Assembly (NCBI RefSeq): GCF_900109355.1
Contig: NZ_FOBF01000017.1
Span: 136,174 to 200,173 of the forward strand
DNA length: 64,000 nt
Direction: 5' to 3'
From: Nonomuraea pusilla
Lineage (GTDB): Bacteria > Actinomycetota > Actinomycetes > Streptosporangiales > Streptosporangiaceae
The position numbers and the translations under genes were made by a program. The notes under the pieces are model-generated. The model searched no databases, was not told where the DNA came from, and worked only from the letters and a program-made list of their open reading frames with translations. Below are positions 30,633 through 39,366 of the stretch, piece after piece (within the stretch, counting starts at the first letter, position 1; every line of letters begins with the position of its first letter).

Positions 30633-32381
30633 CTAGGCGGTGGGTTTGCAGGTCGGGTGGCAGAGGCGGCGCGCCAGGGCGGCGAGGAAGACGTCGATGA
30701 TCTCCCCCGGCTGCCTGGCCTCGTGCAGGGAGCCGTTCGTCGCGGCGGCGATCCGCGACAGCCCGCCCGCGTCCGCGCCCGAGCCGAAAGCGATGATCAC
30801 GATCTGGACGGGCCGGTCCGGCTTCCACTCGCTGTGCAGCCGGTCGAGGAGGCGCTGGAGCGAGATTCCCTTCCCGTCGTCCCTGCCGGCCGTGATGACG
30901 AGGAGGGAGTTGTTCATCTCCTCGCGGTAGTCGCTGGTGACCTCGCGGAAGCCGCTCAGGACGGCGTCGTACAGCGAGCTGGGCCTGTCCGGGTGCGCGG
31001 TGATCGTCGTGGTGAGCTCGTCCAGGCGGCCGCGCCTGATCACCTGGCCGGTCTCGGGCTCGCTGATGGGGCCCAGCCCGACGCGTTCCCTGTAGCCCTT
31101 GATCCCGCCGATGCCGTGGGCGAACTCCCACATGCCCATGTGGGTGGAGTCGGGGAACAGCCGCAGGCCGATCCTGGCGGCGTCCAGGGCCACCTCGACC
31201 CTGGTGCGCCCGGCGAGCGGCTCGGCCATGTGCCCCGACGTGTCGGCCAGCACGAGGATGTTCGTGGGCGGGGCGAGCCTGCTCCACGCCCGCAGCGCCT
31301 CGTCGATGTCCTGCTGGCCGACCGACTGCCTGACCCGGGGCGCGGCGGCGGGGATCTCAGGCCCGGGCGGGACGGGGCCCTGCGTCCCGTCGCCCGACCT
31401 GAACCCGGCCCGGCGCACGATGTCCTGCGCCTCGGGGCCCTTGAGCCAGCCGGCGAACGCCGTGGACGCGTCGGCGACGGCGGGGTCGGTCGCCGTCACC
31501 ACGTACGGGTAGTCCAGCATGATGGTGCCCTCGCGCGGGTGCAGCGCGACGACGGGGTCGCCCGAGGGACTCATGGCGTGCGCGCGGACGGACTGCTCGG
31601 GCACGATCACGACGGGCCGCTGCCAGAACGTGCGGTCGTCCACGGCGGCGAGCATGCTGCGATAGTCGGGCGCGGACCCGGCCTGCGCCCACCGGACGAA
31701 CGCCGTCAGCGCCTTGTCCGCCTCCGGCCCGGTGCCGACGACGTCCCTGGCGGCGGCCACGGTGGCGATGCCGGCCCCGGCCAGCGACGGATCGGGCACG
31801 CGGACGACGTCGGGCTCGCCGTCGGTGGGCGTCAGCCGACCTCGCACGGTCGGGGGGAAGACCATGCGCCAGTTCATCTCGGTCCTGCCGACGGAGAAGC
31901 GCGTGGCGAGCGACTGCCGGGTGGCGAAGACGAGCGGCGAGGTGGCGACGACGGTCTCACTCGCCGGCAGCGCGCCCGCGCCCTGCCGGCGCGCCAGCCT
32001 GATCCACGCGGACGAGTCGGCGATCCACCCGTCGGGCCGCTTCTGCAGCACGCCCGCGCGGTCGCCGATGAGGGTGCGCAGGACCGTGGCGGGCGGCTGC
32101 TCGGTGACCTGGACGAGCACGCACCGCCCGCCCACCGCCGTCCTCGTCTCGTTGAAGCGTTCGGCCGCGCTCATGGCGGCGGGCGCGACGTCCACGGCGG
32201 CGGCGACGCTGACGAGAACAGGCTCTCGTGTGCTGCACAGGACGCCGCCGCCGCCGAACACGACGACGACGGCGGCGGCCGCGACCGCCACCGCGGCGAG
32301 CCCGGCGAGCGTCCCTCGGTGGAGCGCCTTCCTCCGTCGCTGCTCAGGAGTCAGCGCGGCACGGTGTCGACCCAACCGCAA
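30633..32381 (-). CDS. Membrane-anchored solute-binding / VWA fusion protein
   Basis: A 582-residue protein. TTG 32381 has AGAGG seven bases upstream. A membrane segment (residues 24-44, AGLAAVAVAAAAVVVVFG) anchors an extracytoplasmic binding-protein-like domain (residues about 50-350; SAAERFNETRTAVGGRCVLV, GWIADSSAWIRLA, VVATSPLVFATRQSLA). Residues about 375-570 are a von Willebrand A domain (ILVLADTSGHMAEPLAGRTR; SLYDAVLSGFREV; VQIVIIAFGSGADAGGL). The MIDAS motif is D-T-S-G-H instead of D-x-S-x-S, so metal binding may be altered. Similar fusions occur widely in actinomycetes with unknown function. It is 81 bases downstream of fbiC on the same strand. Confidence 0.85.
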   Translation of the reverse strand: MRLGRHRAALTPEQRRRKALHRGTLAGLAAVAVAAAAVVVVFGGGGVLCSTREPVLVSVAAAVDVAPAAMSAAERFNETRTAVGGRCVLVQVTEQPPATVLRTLIGDRAGVLQKRPDGWIADSSAWIRLARRQGAGALPASETVVATSPLVFATRQSLATRFSVGRTEMNWRMVFPPTVRGRLTPTDGEPDVVRVPDPSLAGAGIATVAAARDVVGTGPEADKALTAFVRWAQAGSAPDYRSMLAAVDDRTFWQRPVVIVPEQSVRAHAMSPSGDPVVALHPREGTIMLDYPYVVTATDPAVADASTAFAGWLKGPEAQDIVRRAGFRSGDGTQGPVPPGPEIPAAAPRVRQSVGQQDIDEALRAWSRLAPPTNILVLADTSGHMAEPLAGRTRVEVALDAARIGLRLFPDSTHMGMWEFAHGIGGIKGYRERVGLGPISEPETGQVIRRGRLDELTTTITAHPDRPSSLYDAVLSGFREVTSDYREEMNNSLLVITAGRDDGKGISLQRLLDRLHSEWKPDRPVQIVIIAFGSGADAGGLSRIAAATNGSLHEARQPGEIIDVFLAALARRLCHPTCKPTA

Positions 32382-32462
32382 CGGTGAACCTCTCTCCAGG
32401 GGAGAGACGATTCTCCCAGCGCCTCCTGCACCCCGCGCAAGTCTCGATAGAACTCGTTATCG

Positions 32463-35021
32463 CTAGACCAGAGGCAGGGTCCTGCGCACGCTCTGGCACA
32501 CGCCGTCGCTCGCCAGCGACGCCGCCAGCCGCTCGTCGTCCGGACGCCCGTACTCGGTGGTGCGCTGCCTGACCGGCCTGCCGGTGACCTCCACCATCGC
32601 CCGCAGCTCGCTGATCGTCTTGTACGACCCGTTCTCCGACCCCGCCATGCGGCTGATGGTCTCCTCCATCAGGGTGCCGCCGAGGTCGTTCACGCCGCCC
32701 CGCAGCACCTGGCGGCACAGGTCGTCCTGGAGCTTCACCCAGGAGCACTGGATGTTGGAGATGGCGCCGTGCAGCAGGATCCTGGCCAGCGCGTGGACTG
32801 CCCGGTTCTCCTGCGCGGTGGGCCCCGGCCTGGCGATGCCCGCCAGGTAGATGGGCGCGCTCGTGTGGACGAACGGCAGCAGCACGAACTCGGAGAACCC
32901 GCCCGTCTCCTCCTGCAGCCGCCTGATCAGCTTGATGTGCCGCACCCAGTGCAGGTGGTTGTCCACGTGCCCGTACATCATGGTGGACGTCGTCGGGATG
33001 CCCACCCGGTGGGCGGTCGTGATGACGTCGATCCAGTCCTGCGTGGGCAGTTTGCCCTTGGTCAGCACCCAGCGTACGTCGTCGTCGAGGATCTCGGCGG
33101 CCGTGCCGGGCAGGGAGTCCACGCCGGCCTCCTTGGCCGCCTCCAGCCAGTCACGGACGGAGAGGTTCGTCCGGCTCGCGCCGTTGATGACCTCCATCGG
33201 CGAGAACGCGTGGACGTGCATGCGCGGCGTCCGCGTCTTCACCGCCCTCGCGATCTCGAAGTAGGCGGTGCCGGGCAGGTCGGGGTGGATGCCGCCCTGC
33301 ATGCACACCTCGGTCGCGCCGGCCGCCCAGGCCTCCTCCGCGCGGTCGGCGACCTGCTCCAGGCTCAGCGTGTACGCGTCGGCGTCCGTCCTGCGCTGCG
33401 CGAACGCGCAGAAGCGGCAGCCGGTGTAGCAGACGTTGGTGAAGTTGATGTTCCTGTTGACCACGTAGGTGACGTCGTCGCCCACCGCCTGCCTGCGCAG
33501 CTCGTCGGCGATGCCGGCCAGCTCGTCCAGGGCGTCGCCCTCGGCGCCGAGCAGCGCGACGGCCTCGGCGTCGGTCAGGCCCGCAGGGTCGGCTTCCGCG
33601 CGCTTGAGCGCCCTGCGCACGTCGTCCGGCGTGCCCGGCCCGGCCGGAGCCGCCCCGAGACGGGACCGCAGGGCCTCCCAGTCGCCGTAGACGTGGTCGA
33701 AGTCCTCCCGCCGGTCGGCGGCCCGGCCGGTCGTGTCCACCTCGACGTGCAGGTCCACCCGGCCGGACGGGGCGAACCCGCCGTCGGGCTCCTGCCACGG
33801 CCGCCCCACGGGCACGGCGTCCTCGCGGGCCAGGCCCGTGTCCGGGTCGGCGAGGGCGGCGACGTGCCCGAGCACGCGCGGGTCCAGCCAGGGCTCGCCC
33901 GCGCGCACGTACTCCGGGTAGACGGTCAGCCGCTCGCGCAGCGCGAACCCGGACGTGGCGGTGCGCTCGGCGAGGTCGTCGATCTGCGGCCACGGCCGCT
34001 CCGGGTTGACGTGGTCGGGCGTCAACGGCGACACGCCGCCCCAGTCGTCGATCCCGGCGCGGATCATGAGGTCGTACTCGGCGTCCACCAGGTTCGGCGG
34101 CGCCTGGACGCGCGTGCGCGGCCCGAGGACGAGCCGCGTCACGGCGATCGTCGCCGCGAGCTCCTGCAGGTCGGCGTCCGGCATGCCGCGCATCGCGGTG
34201 TCGGGCTTGGCGCGGAAGTTCTGGACGATGACCTCCTGGATGCCGCCGTACTCGCGCGCCACCCGCCGGATCGCGAAGATCGACTCCGCGCGGTCCTCGA
34301 CCGTCTCGCCGATGCCGATGAGGATGCCCGTCGTGAACGGCACGTTGGAGCGCCCGGCGTCCTCCAGCACGCGCAGCCGCACCGCCGGGTCCTTGTCGGG
34401 CGAGCCGTGATGCGCCTGCCCCTTCTCCTCGAACAGCCGGCGCGACGTGGTCTCCAGCATCATGCCCATCGACGGCGCCACCGGCTTGAGCCGCTGCAGG
34501 TCGCGCCACGACAGCACGCCAGGGTTCAGGTGGGGCAGCAGCCCGGTCTCCTCCAGCACCCTGATCGCCATCGCCCGCACGTACGAGAGCGTGTCGTCGT
34601 AGCCGTGCGCGTCGAGCCACTCGCGGGCCTGGTGCCAGCGGTCCTCAGGCCGGTCCCCCAGCGTGAACAGCGCCTCCTTGCACCCCATGGCCGCGCCCTG
34701 CCGCGCGATCTCCAGCACCTCGTCCGGGCTCAGGAAGGCCGCGTCGAGCTTGTGCGGGGCGGTCGCGAACGTGCAGTAGCCGCAGCGGTCCCGGCACAGC
34801 CTGGTCAGCGGGATGAACACCTTCCTGCTGTAGGTGATGACCCCCTCGCGGCCCGCGGCCCGCAGCCCGGCGTCGCGGACGCGGGAGGCGTGGTCGAGCA
34901 GCGCGTCGAGATGCTCGTCCCTGGCCTGGAGCAGGACGGCGGCCTCGGTGACGTCGAGGGCCTTGCCGTCGCGGGCGCGGGCCAGAGCGCGGCGGAGCGC
35001 GGAATCATGGGCGAGACTCAT
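32463..35021 (-). CDS. fbiC: Fo synthase, CofG-CofH fusion (FbiC)
   Basis: An 852-residue bifunctional radical SAM enzyme making the deazaflavin Fo from a flavin precursor and tyrosine. The CofG half has the cluster motif C76RDRC80GYC83 and VITYSRKVFIPLTRLCRD; the CofH half (from about residue 500) has FTNVCYTGCRFCAF, GATEVCMQGGIHPDLPG and TTSTMMYGHVDNHLHWVRH. Length equals other actinobacterial FbiC proteins. The ATG is preceded by TAGTGT at six bases, indicating a leaderless transcript. It completes the F420 set with fbiA and fbiB; fbiD (CofC) is not in the window. Confidence 0.97.
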   Translation of the reverse strand: MSLAHDSALRRALARARDGKALDVTEAAVLLQARDEHLDALLDHASRVRDAGLRAAGREGVITYSRKVFIPLTRLCRDRCGYCTFATAPHKLDAAFLSPDEVLEIARQGAAMGCKEALFTLGDRPEDRWHQAREWLDAHGYDDTLSYVRAMAIRVLEETGLLPHLNPGVLSWRDLQRLKPVAPSMGMMLETTSRRLFEEKGQAHHGSPDKDPAVRLRVLEDAGRSNVPFTTGILIGIGETVEDRAESIFAIRRVAREYGGIQEVIVQNFRAKPDTAMRGMPDADLQELAATIAVTRLVLGPRTRVQAPPNLVDAEYDLMIRAGIDDWGGVSPLTPDHVNPERPWPQIDDLAERTATSGFALRERLTVYPEYVRAGEPWLDPRVLGHVAALADPDTGLAREDAVPVGRPWQEPDGGFAPSGRVDLHVEVDTTGRAADRREDFDHVYGDWEALRSRLGAAPAGPGTPDDVRRALKRAEADPAGLTDAEAVALLGAEGDALDELAGIADELRRQAVGDDVTYVVNRNINFTNVCYTGCRFCAFAQRRTDADAYTLSLEQVADRAEEAWAAGATEVCMQGGIHPDLPGTAYFEIARAVKTRTPRMHVHAFSPMEVINGASRTNLSVRDWLEAAKEAGVDSLPGTAAEILDDDVRWVLTKGKLPTQDWIDVITTAHRVGIPTTSTMMYGHVDNHLHWVRHIKLIRRLQEETGGFSEFVLLPFVHTSAPIYLAGIARPGPTAQENRAVHALARILLHGAISNIQCSWVKLQDDLCRQVLRGGVNDLGGTLMEETISRMAGSENGSYKTISELRAMVEVTGRPVRQRTTEYGRPDDERLAASLASDGVCQSVRRTLPLV

Positions 35022-35027
35022 AGCGGC

Positions 35028-35033
35028 ACACTA
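35028..35033 (-). promoter_or_regulatory. Candidate -10 element (TAGTGT) for fbiC
   Basis: On the minus strand TAGTGT stands six bases before ATG 35021; there is no Shine-Dalgarno. It matches the leaderless pattern of other genes here. Confidence 0.5.
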
Positions 35034-35088
35034 CGTCCCCCTGAGTTCGCGCCCCGCACCCAGGGCACGGCCACACCGGGCGGCACGC

Positions 35089-35985
35089 TCAGAAGGCGCG
35101 GTAGTCGCGGGCCGGCATGCGGGGGCCGCGCGCGGGCGGGCGCAGGCCAGTCAGCCCGATCAGCACCGTCGCCCGGTGCCGATGCCCCTGGTACGGCTCC
35201 AGCAGCCGCAGCATCCCCCGGTCGTCCGTCTTCTCCCCCGTCAGCGCGTACCCCACGATCGAGGGCAGGTGGTAGTCGCCGACGCTGACGGCGTCGGGGT
35301 CGCCGAACACGCGCTGGCGCACCTCCGCCGACGTCCACACGCCGACGCCGGGCAGGGCGCGCAGCAGCCGGTCGAGCTCCTGCGACGTGGCCGCCGCCTC
35401 CAGCTTGGCGGCGTGCCAGGCGGCCGTGGCGATCGTCCTGGCCCTGACCGCCTCGGCTCCCGACCGGTGCCAGTGCCACGACGGGATCTCCCGCCACACC
35501 GACGGCTCGGGCACCACGAGCATGCCGTCGGGGGCTGGGCCGGGGGCGGGCTCGCCGTAGCGGCGCAGCAGCCAGCGCCAGGCCCGCCACGCCTCCTGGC
35601 CGACGACCTTCTGCTCCAGCACGGCGGGCACCAGGGCCTCCATGACCCGGCCGGTGCGGCCGATGCGCAGCCCGGCGTGCCGCCTGGCGGCCTCGGCGAG
35701 CACCGGGTGCGCGGCGGCGAAGCCGGAGACGTCGTCGTACGCGCCGAGCAGCGCGGGCAGCGACTCCAGGATCGACTCCGCGCCCGGACCCCACGCCTGG
35801 GCGTGCACCGCGCCGGACCGCACGCCCACCCTGAGCGTGCAGGGGCCGTCAGGAGTCCTCGTGGTGCGCCAGACGGCGCCGTCGGCGGTCTGCCGCCAGG
35901 CGGGGTCGCCGCCGCCGCGCTTGTGGGGCGCCAGTGCGAGCCCCACATCGAGCGGCCCCTCGGGCGTCCACCAGCGCTCCCTCAC
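35089..35985 (-). CDS. DNA-3-methyladenine glycosylase 2 family protein (HhH-GPD)
   Basis: A 298-residue base-excision repair glycosylase related to AlkA. The central part has VMEALVPAVLEQKVVGQEAW, the helix-hairpin-helix LRALPGVGVWTSAEVRQRV and the catalytic Asp in SVGDYHLPSIVGYAL. The C-terminus is rich in Arg and Pro. It should remove alkylated purines. GTG 35985 is preceded by CACACT six bases away on the minus strand, a weak leaderless-type -10. It is unrelated in function to neighbouring F420 genes and may simply be part of the conserved region. Confidence 0.88.
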   Translation of the reverse strand: MRERWWTPEGPLDVGLALAPHKRGGGDPAWRQTADGAVWRTTRTPDGPCTLRVGVRSGAVHAQAWGPGAESILESLPALLGAYDDVSGFAAAHPVLAEAARRHAGLRIGRTGRVMEALVPAVLEQKVVGQEAWRAWRWLLRRYGEPAPGPAPDGMLVVPEPSVWREIPSWHWHRSGAEAVRARTIATAAWHAAKLEAAATSQELDRLLRALPGVGVWTSAEVRQRVFGDPDAVSVGDYHLPSIVGYALTGEKTDDRGMLRLLEPYQGHRHRATVLIGLTGLRPPARGPRMPARDYRAF

Positions 35986-36031
35986 CCGTCCAGTGTGCCG
36001 CGCGCGAAGGAGCGCCCGCGCCGGGAGGCGG

Positions 36032-37126
36032 TCAGACGTCGCTGCTGTAGCGGACGGCGCGTTCCGGCAGCTCCACGCCGGGCCAGATGCGCACCCCTGC
36101 CTGCAGCTCGTTGCCGGGCCCGACCACGGCGCCGTCGCCGACGACCGCGTCGCGCACCACGGTGCCCGCGCAGACCCTGGCGCCCCTGCCGAGCACGGAG
36201 TCGGTGACGATCGCCCCGGCCTCGACGACGCAGCCGTCGCTCAGCACCGAGCCGACGACCGTGGCCCCGGCCTCGACGACGGCCCGCGCGCCGACGGCGG
36301 TGCCGCCCCTGACCTTCGCCTCGGGCGACACGCGCGAGCCCTCCAGGGCGAGGTACTCGCCGTGCGGCCCCGGCAGCGCCGGGGAGCCGAGGCGGCCCAG
36401 CACGAGGTCGCGCGAGCCCTGCACGTACGCGGCCGGGGTGCCGACGTCGAGCCAGTACGTCCTGTCGGCGTAGCCGAGCACGAGCTGCCCGGACTCGATC
36501 AGGCCGGGGAACGTCTCCCGCTCGACGGAGACGACCTCGTCCTTCGGGATCTGGTCGATGACGGAGCGGGTGAAGACGTAGCAGCCGGCGTTGATGCGGT
36601 TGGTGACGGGGTTGGGGGTCTTCTCCAGGAACGCGGTGACGCGCCCCTCGTCGTCGGTGGGCACGCAGCCGAACCTGCTGGGGTCGTCGACCTCGGTCAG
36701 ATGGAGCGTTACAGCGGCCTCGCGGGCCAGGTGCGCGCGCACCTGGTCGCCGATGTCGTGCCCGGACAGGATGTCGCCGTTGAGCACGAGCACCGGGTCG
36801 GACGGGCCCGCGCCGAGCGCCTGCGCGGCGTTGCGGATCGCGCCGCCCGTGCCGAGCGGGGTCTCCTCGGTCATGTACTCGAGCGAGAGCCCGAGGGCAG
36901 ACCCGTCGCCGAACACCGGCTCGAACATCGAGGCCTTGTACGAGGTCGCGAAGACGATCCTGCGCACGCCGAACGAGCGGGCGCGGGCGAGTTGGTGGGC
37001 CAGGAACGGCACCCCCGCGGTGGGCAGCAGCGGCTTCGGCGTGCCCAGTGTCAGTGGACGCAGGCGTGTGCCCTGCCCCCCGACCAGGAGGATCGCCTCG
37101 AGGTCTGGCAAAGAGCTCTCCATCAC
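36032..37126 (-). CDS. Sugar-1-phosphate (mannose-1-phosphate guanylyl) nucleotidyltransferase with left-handed beta-helix
   Basis: A 364-residue protein. The N-terminal nucleotidyltransferase has ILLVGGQGTRLRPLTLGTPKPLLP, EETPLGTGGAIRNAA, VLVLNGDILSGHD and YWLDVGTPAAYVQ; from about residue 250 hexapeptide-like repeats (VVEAGATVVGSVLSDGCVVEAGAIV) form a beta-helix. By neighbourhood (Rv3264c position) it should make GDP-mannose from GTP and mannose-1-phosphate, serving the mannosyltransferases downstream; a glucose-1-phosphate thymidylyl role cannot be excluded. The start is GTG 37126, next to an ATG, with TAGTCT six bases upstream on the minus strand (leaderless). Confidence 0.88.
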   Translation of the reverse strand: MMESSLPDLEAILLVGGQGTRLRPLTLGTPKPLLPTAGVPFLAHQLARARSFGVRRIVFATSYKASMFEPVFGDGSALGLSLEYMTEETPLGTGGAIRNAAQALGAGPSDPVLVLNGDILSGHDIGDQVRAHLAREAAVTLHLTEVDDPSRFGCVPTDDEGRVTAFLEKTPNPVTNRINAGCYVFTRSVIDQIPKDEVVSVERETFPGLIESGQLVLGYADRTYWLDVGTPAAYVQGSRDLVLGRLGSPALPGPHGEYLALEGSRVSPEAKVRGGTAVGARAVVEAGATVVGSVLSDGCVVEAGAIVTDSVLGRGARVCAGTVVRDAVVGDGAVVGPGNELQAGVRIWPGVELPERAVRYSSDV

Positions 37127-37132
37127 TCGGTG

Positions 37133-37138
37133 AGACTA
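37133..37138 (-). promoter_or_regulatory. Candidate -10 element (TAGTCT) for the guanylyltransferase gene
   Basis: TAGTCT on the minus strand is six bases from GTG 37126, in the 17-base gap after the upstream glycosyltransferase stop. The gene thus may have its own leaderless start inside a minus-strand gene row. Confidence 0.45.
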
Positions 37139-37143
37139 GCGAA

Positions 37144-38262
37144 CTATTCGATCGCGCGTTGATAAGAGCTCAGATGTGCGTCGGCCGAGACGTCCCATGT
37201 GAACTCGCGGGCCCTGGCCAGACCCGCCGCGGAGAGCCGCCTCCTCCGCTCGGGCGAGCCGAGCAGCCGTCCCAGCTCCTCGGCGATGCTGTCGGCGTCC
37301 GGCTCGGTGTACGCGACGGCGTCGCCGCCGACCTCGGGCAGCGACGTGCGGTGGGTGGTGAGCACGGGCGCGCCGCAGGCCATGGCCTCCAGCACGGGCA
37401 GGCCGAAGCCCTCGCCGCGCGAGGGGAAGGCCACGACGAGCGCGCCGCCGAGGAACCCCGGCAGGTCGGGCGCGCGCAGGTAGCCGGGCCTGATCACGCG
37501 TACGGTCGCCTCGACCTCGCGGCAGGCGGCGTCGACGTCCGCCTCGTGCACGCCGCCGCCGATGACCAGCGCGGGCGGGCGCTCCATCCGCGCGGCGGCC
37601 CTCGCGAAGCCGCGGATCAGGTTGGGGACGTTCTTGCGTGGTTCGAGCGCGCCCAGGAAGGCGACGTACGGCTGGCCGTGCAGCCCGCACCTGTCGGAGG
37701 CCCGCCTGATCTCCTCCTCGGTCGGCGGGTGGAACTGGGCGGTGTCGACGCCGTGGTAGGCGACGTCGATGCGCGTGGGGTCGGCCGCGAGGACGCGGAC
37801 GAGTTCGTCCCTGGTGGCCTTGGACGGCACGATGACCCGCCGCGCGTGGCGCACGGCGGTGCGGGTGGCCGAGCGGAAGAACGACGCCCTGGACGGGCTG
37901 TGGTGCTCCGGCTCGGTGAACCAGGTGACGTCGTGCACGGTCGCGACGACGGGCAGGCCCGCGCGCAGCGGGATCGAGTAGAACGGCGCGTGGATCACCT
38001 CGGCCCCGGCCCGGCGGGCGAGCAGCGGCAGCCCGGTCTGCTCCCAGGCGAGCCTGGCCGCCCGGTTCGTGATGGCGACGGGACCGGGGATGACGTCGGC
38101 GGACGGCGCGATGCCGCGGTAGCGTTCGGCCTCCGCCCGCTGGCAGACCACCGCCAGATCGGCTCCCGCGCGGTGCAGCGCGCCCACCAGACCGTCGACG
38201 TAGCGGATCAGTGCGCCGCGGTCGGCGGGGACCGCTGCGGCGTCCACGAGCACCCGAGGCAT
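37144..38262 (-). CDS. Glycosyltransferase family 4 (GT-B)
   Basis: A 372-residue cytosolic retaining glycosyltransferase. ATG 38262 (MPRVLVDAAAVPADRGALIRY) has GAGGGGAG about 11 bases upstream. Motifs: VIHAPFYSIPLRAGLP, FLGALEPRKNVPNLIRGF in the donor domain and the E-x7-E region FPSRGEGFGLPVLEAMACGAPV. It probably transfers mannose or a similar sugar from GDP- or UDP-donors to a lipid-linked acceptor. It stands upstream of the guanylyltransferase gene on the same strand, 17 bases apart. Confidence 0.9.
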   Translation of the reverse strand: MPRVLVDAAAVPADRGALIRYVDGLVGALHRAGADLAVVCQRAEAERYRGIAPSADVIPGPVAITNRAARLAWEQTGLPLLARRAGAEVIHAPFYSIPLRAGLPVVATVHDVTWFTEPEHHSPSRASFFRSATRTAVRHARRVIVPSKATRDELVRVLAADPTRIDVAYHGVDTAQFHPPTEEEIRRASDRCGLHGQPYVAFLGALEPRKNVPNLIRGFARAAARMERPPALVIGGGVHEADVDAACREVEATVRVIRPGYLRAPDLPGFLGGALVVAFPSRGEGFGLPVLEAMACGAPVLTTHRTSLPEVGGDAVAYTEPDADSIAEELGRLLGSPERRRRLSAAGLARAREFTWDVSADAHLSSYQRAIE

Positions 38263-38367
38263 ACGAAGATCTTCTCCCCTCAAGATCAACGCGGGACTGG
38301 GGCGTCCCCTCTGCTCCAGCTTATGGCGAGCATCCCGGCAATAGTGGGCCGAATCACACGAGCCGCG

Positions 38368-39366
38368 TCACGCGGTGTCCCGGCGGGTCGCGATTCCCGC
38401 GAGGCCCGCGCACAGGAGGTCGCCCGCGACGATGACGATGCGCGAGCACAGCGCGACCGCGATGGCCGAGCCGCTGTCGAGCACGGGCGCGAGCACCGCG
38501 ACCATCGCCACCTCACGCACCCCCGCCCCGGCCGGGACGAGGAACGTCATGATGCCCAGGCACCACGACAGCGCGAACGCGCCGACGGCGAACACCACGC
38601 CGCCCTGCGGCGCGACGGCGTACAGGTGCAGGCCGTAGCAGAGCCAGCCGGCGAGCGCCCAGGCGAGCGCGGTGAGCATGCCGCGCCTGGTGAGGGGGCG
38701 TTCGAGCGGCTCGCGCCGCAGCCTGCGCAGGCCGAACCCGATCAGCGAGTTGATCACCTTGGGTTCGAGCAGGACGAGCAGCACCGGGACGGCGAGCAGC
38801 AGCCAACCGTAACGGTCCCAGCCCAGCGTGACGAGCGTCACGAGCAGGCCGCTGGCCAGCTGGATCGGCATCATCAGGAAGAACGCCGCGGCGCTGCGCG
38901 AGCGCGGCACGCCGAGGTCGCGGCCCATCTCCATCTGGGCGAGCACGGGCCACACCGCGCCCGGGATGTACTTGCCGAGCTGGCCCACGAAGAACACCTT
39001 CGCGGCGGGCCTGAGCGGCAGCGGCGAGCCGAGGTCGGCCAGCAGGGTGCGCCAGGTGAGCATCGCGCCCAGCAGCGCCGCCACCACCGCGACGAGCGAC
39101 CCCGCCACCGCGGGCCACGACAGCCGGGCGAACCCGGCCACCACGGCGTCCCACTGCCTGGCCACCGCCCAGGCGCCGAACCCGAGCGCGACCAGCAGGA
39201 ACACCGGCCGCACCGCCTTGCGCAGCACCGCTTTCGACAGCGCCGCCCGCCGCGCGGGCCCGCCTCTCACGGCCTCGCCCTCGGCATCGCGGGAGGGGCG
39301 CCCCCCGGCCCCGGCGGGCCTCCCGGAGGCCGCCGACCCGTCGCGCGGGGCCGCGCCCCGGCTCAC
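38368..39366 (-). CDS. UPF0104 / lysylphosphatidylglycerol synthase TM-region flippase-like protein
   Basis: A 332-residue membrane protein. GTG 39366 overlaps the methyltransferase stop (GTGA). A disordered Ala/Pro/Gly-rich N-terminus of about 45 residues precedes eight membrane segments with the family signatures VFFVGQLGKYIPGAVWPVLAQM and CLGIMTFLVPAGAGVREVAMV. UPF0104 proteins are related to MprF flippase regions and AglD; a role in moving or glycosylating lipid-linked sugars is likely. It is clearly paralogous to the protein at 40309-41268. Confidence 0.87.
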   Translation of the reverse strand: MSRGAAPRDGSAASGRPAGAGGRPSRDAEGEAVRGGPARRAALSKAVLRKAVRPVFLLVALGFGAWAVARQWDAVVAGFARLSWPAVAGSLVAVVAALLGAMLTWRTLLADLGSPLPLRPAAKVFFVGQLGKYIPGAVWPVLAQMEMGRDLGVPRSRSAAAFFLMMPIQLASGLLVTLVTLGWDRYGWLLLAVPVLLVLLEPKVINSLIGFGLRRLRREPLERPLTRRGMLTALAWALAGWLCYGLHLYAVAPQGGVVFAVGAFALSWCLGIMTFLVPAGAGVREVAMVAVLAPVLDSGSAIAVALCSRIVIVAGDLLCAGLAGIATRRDTA

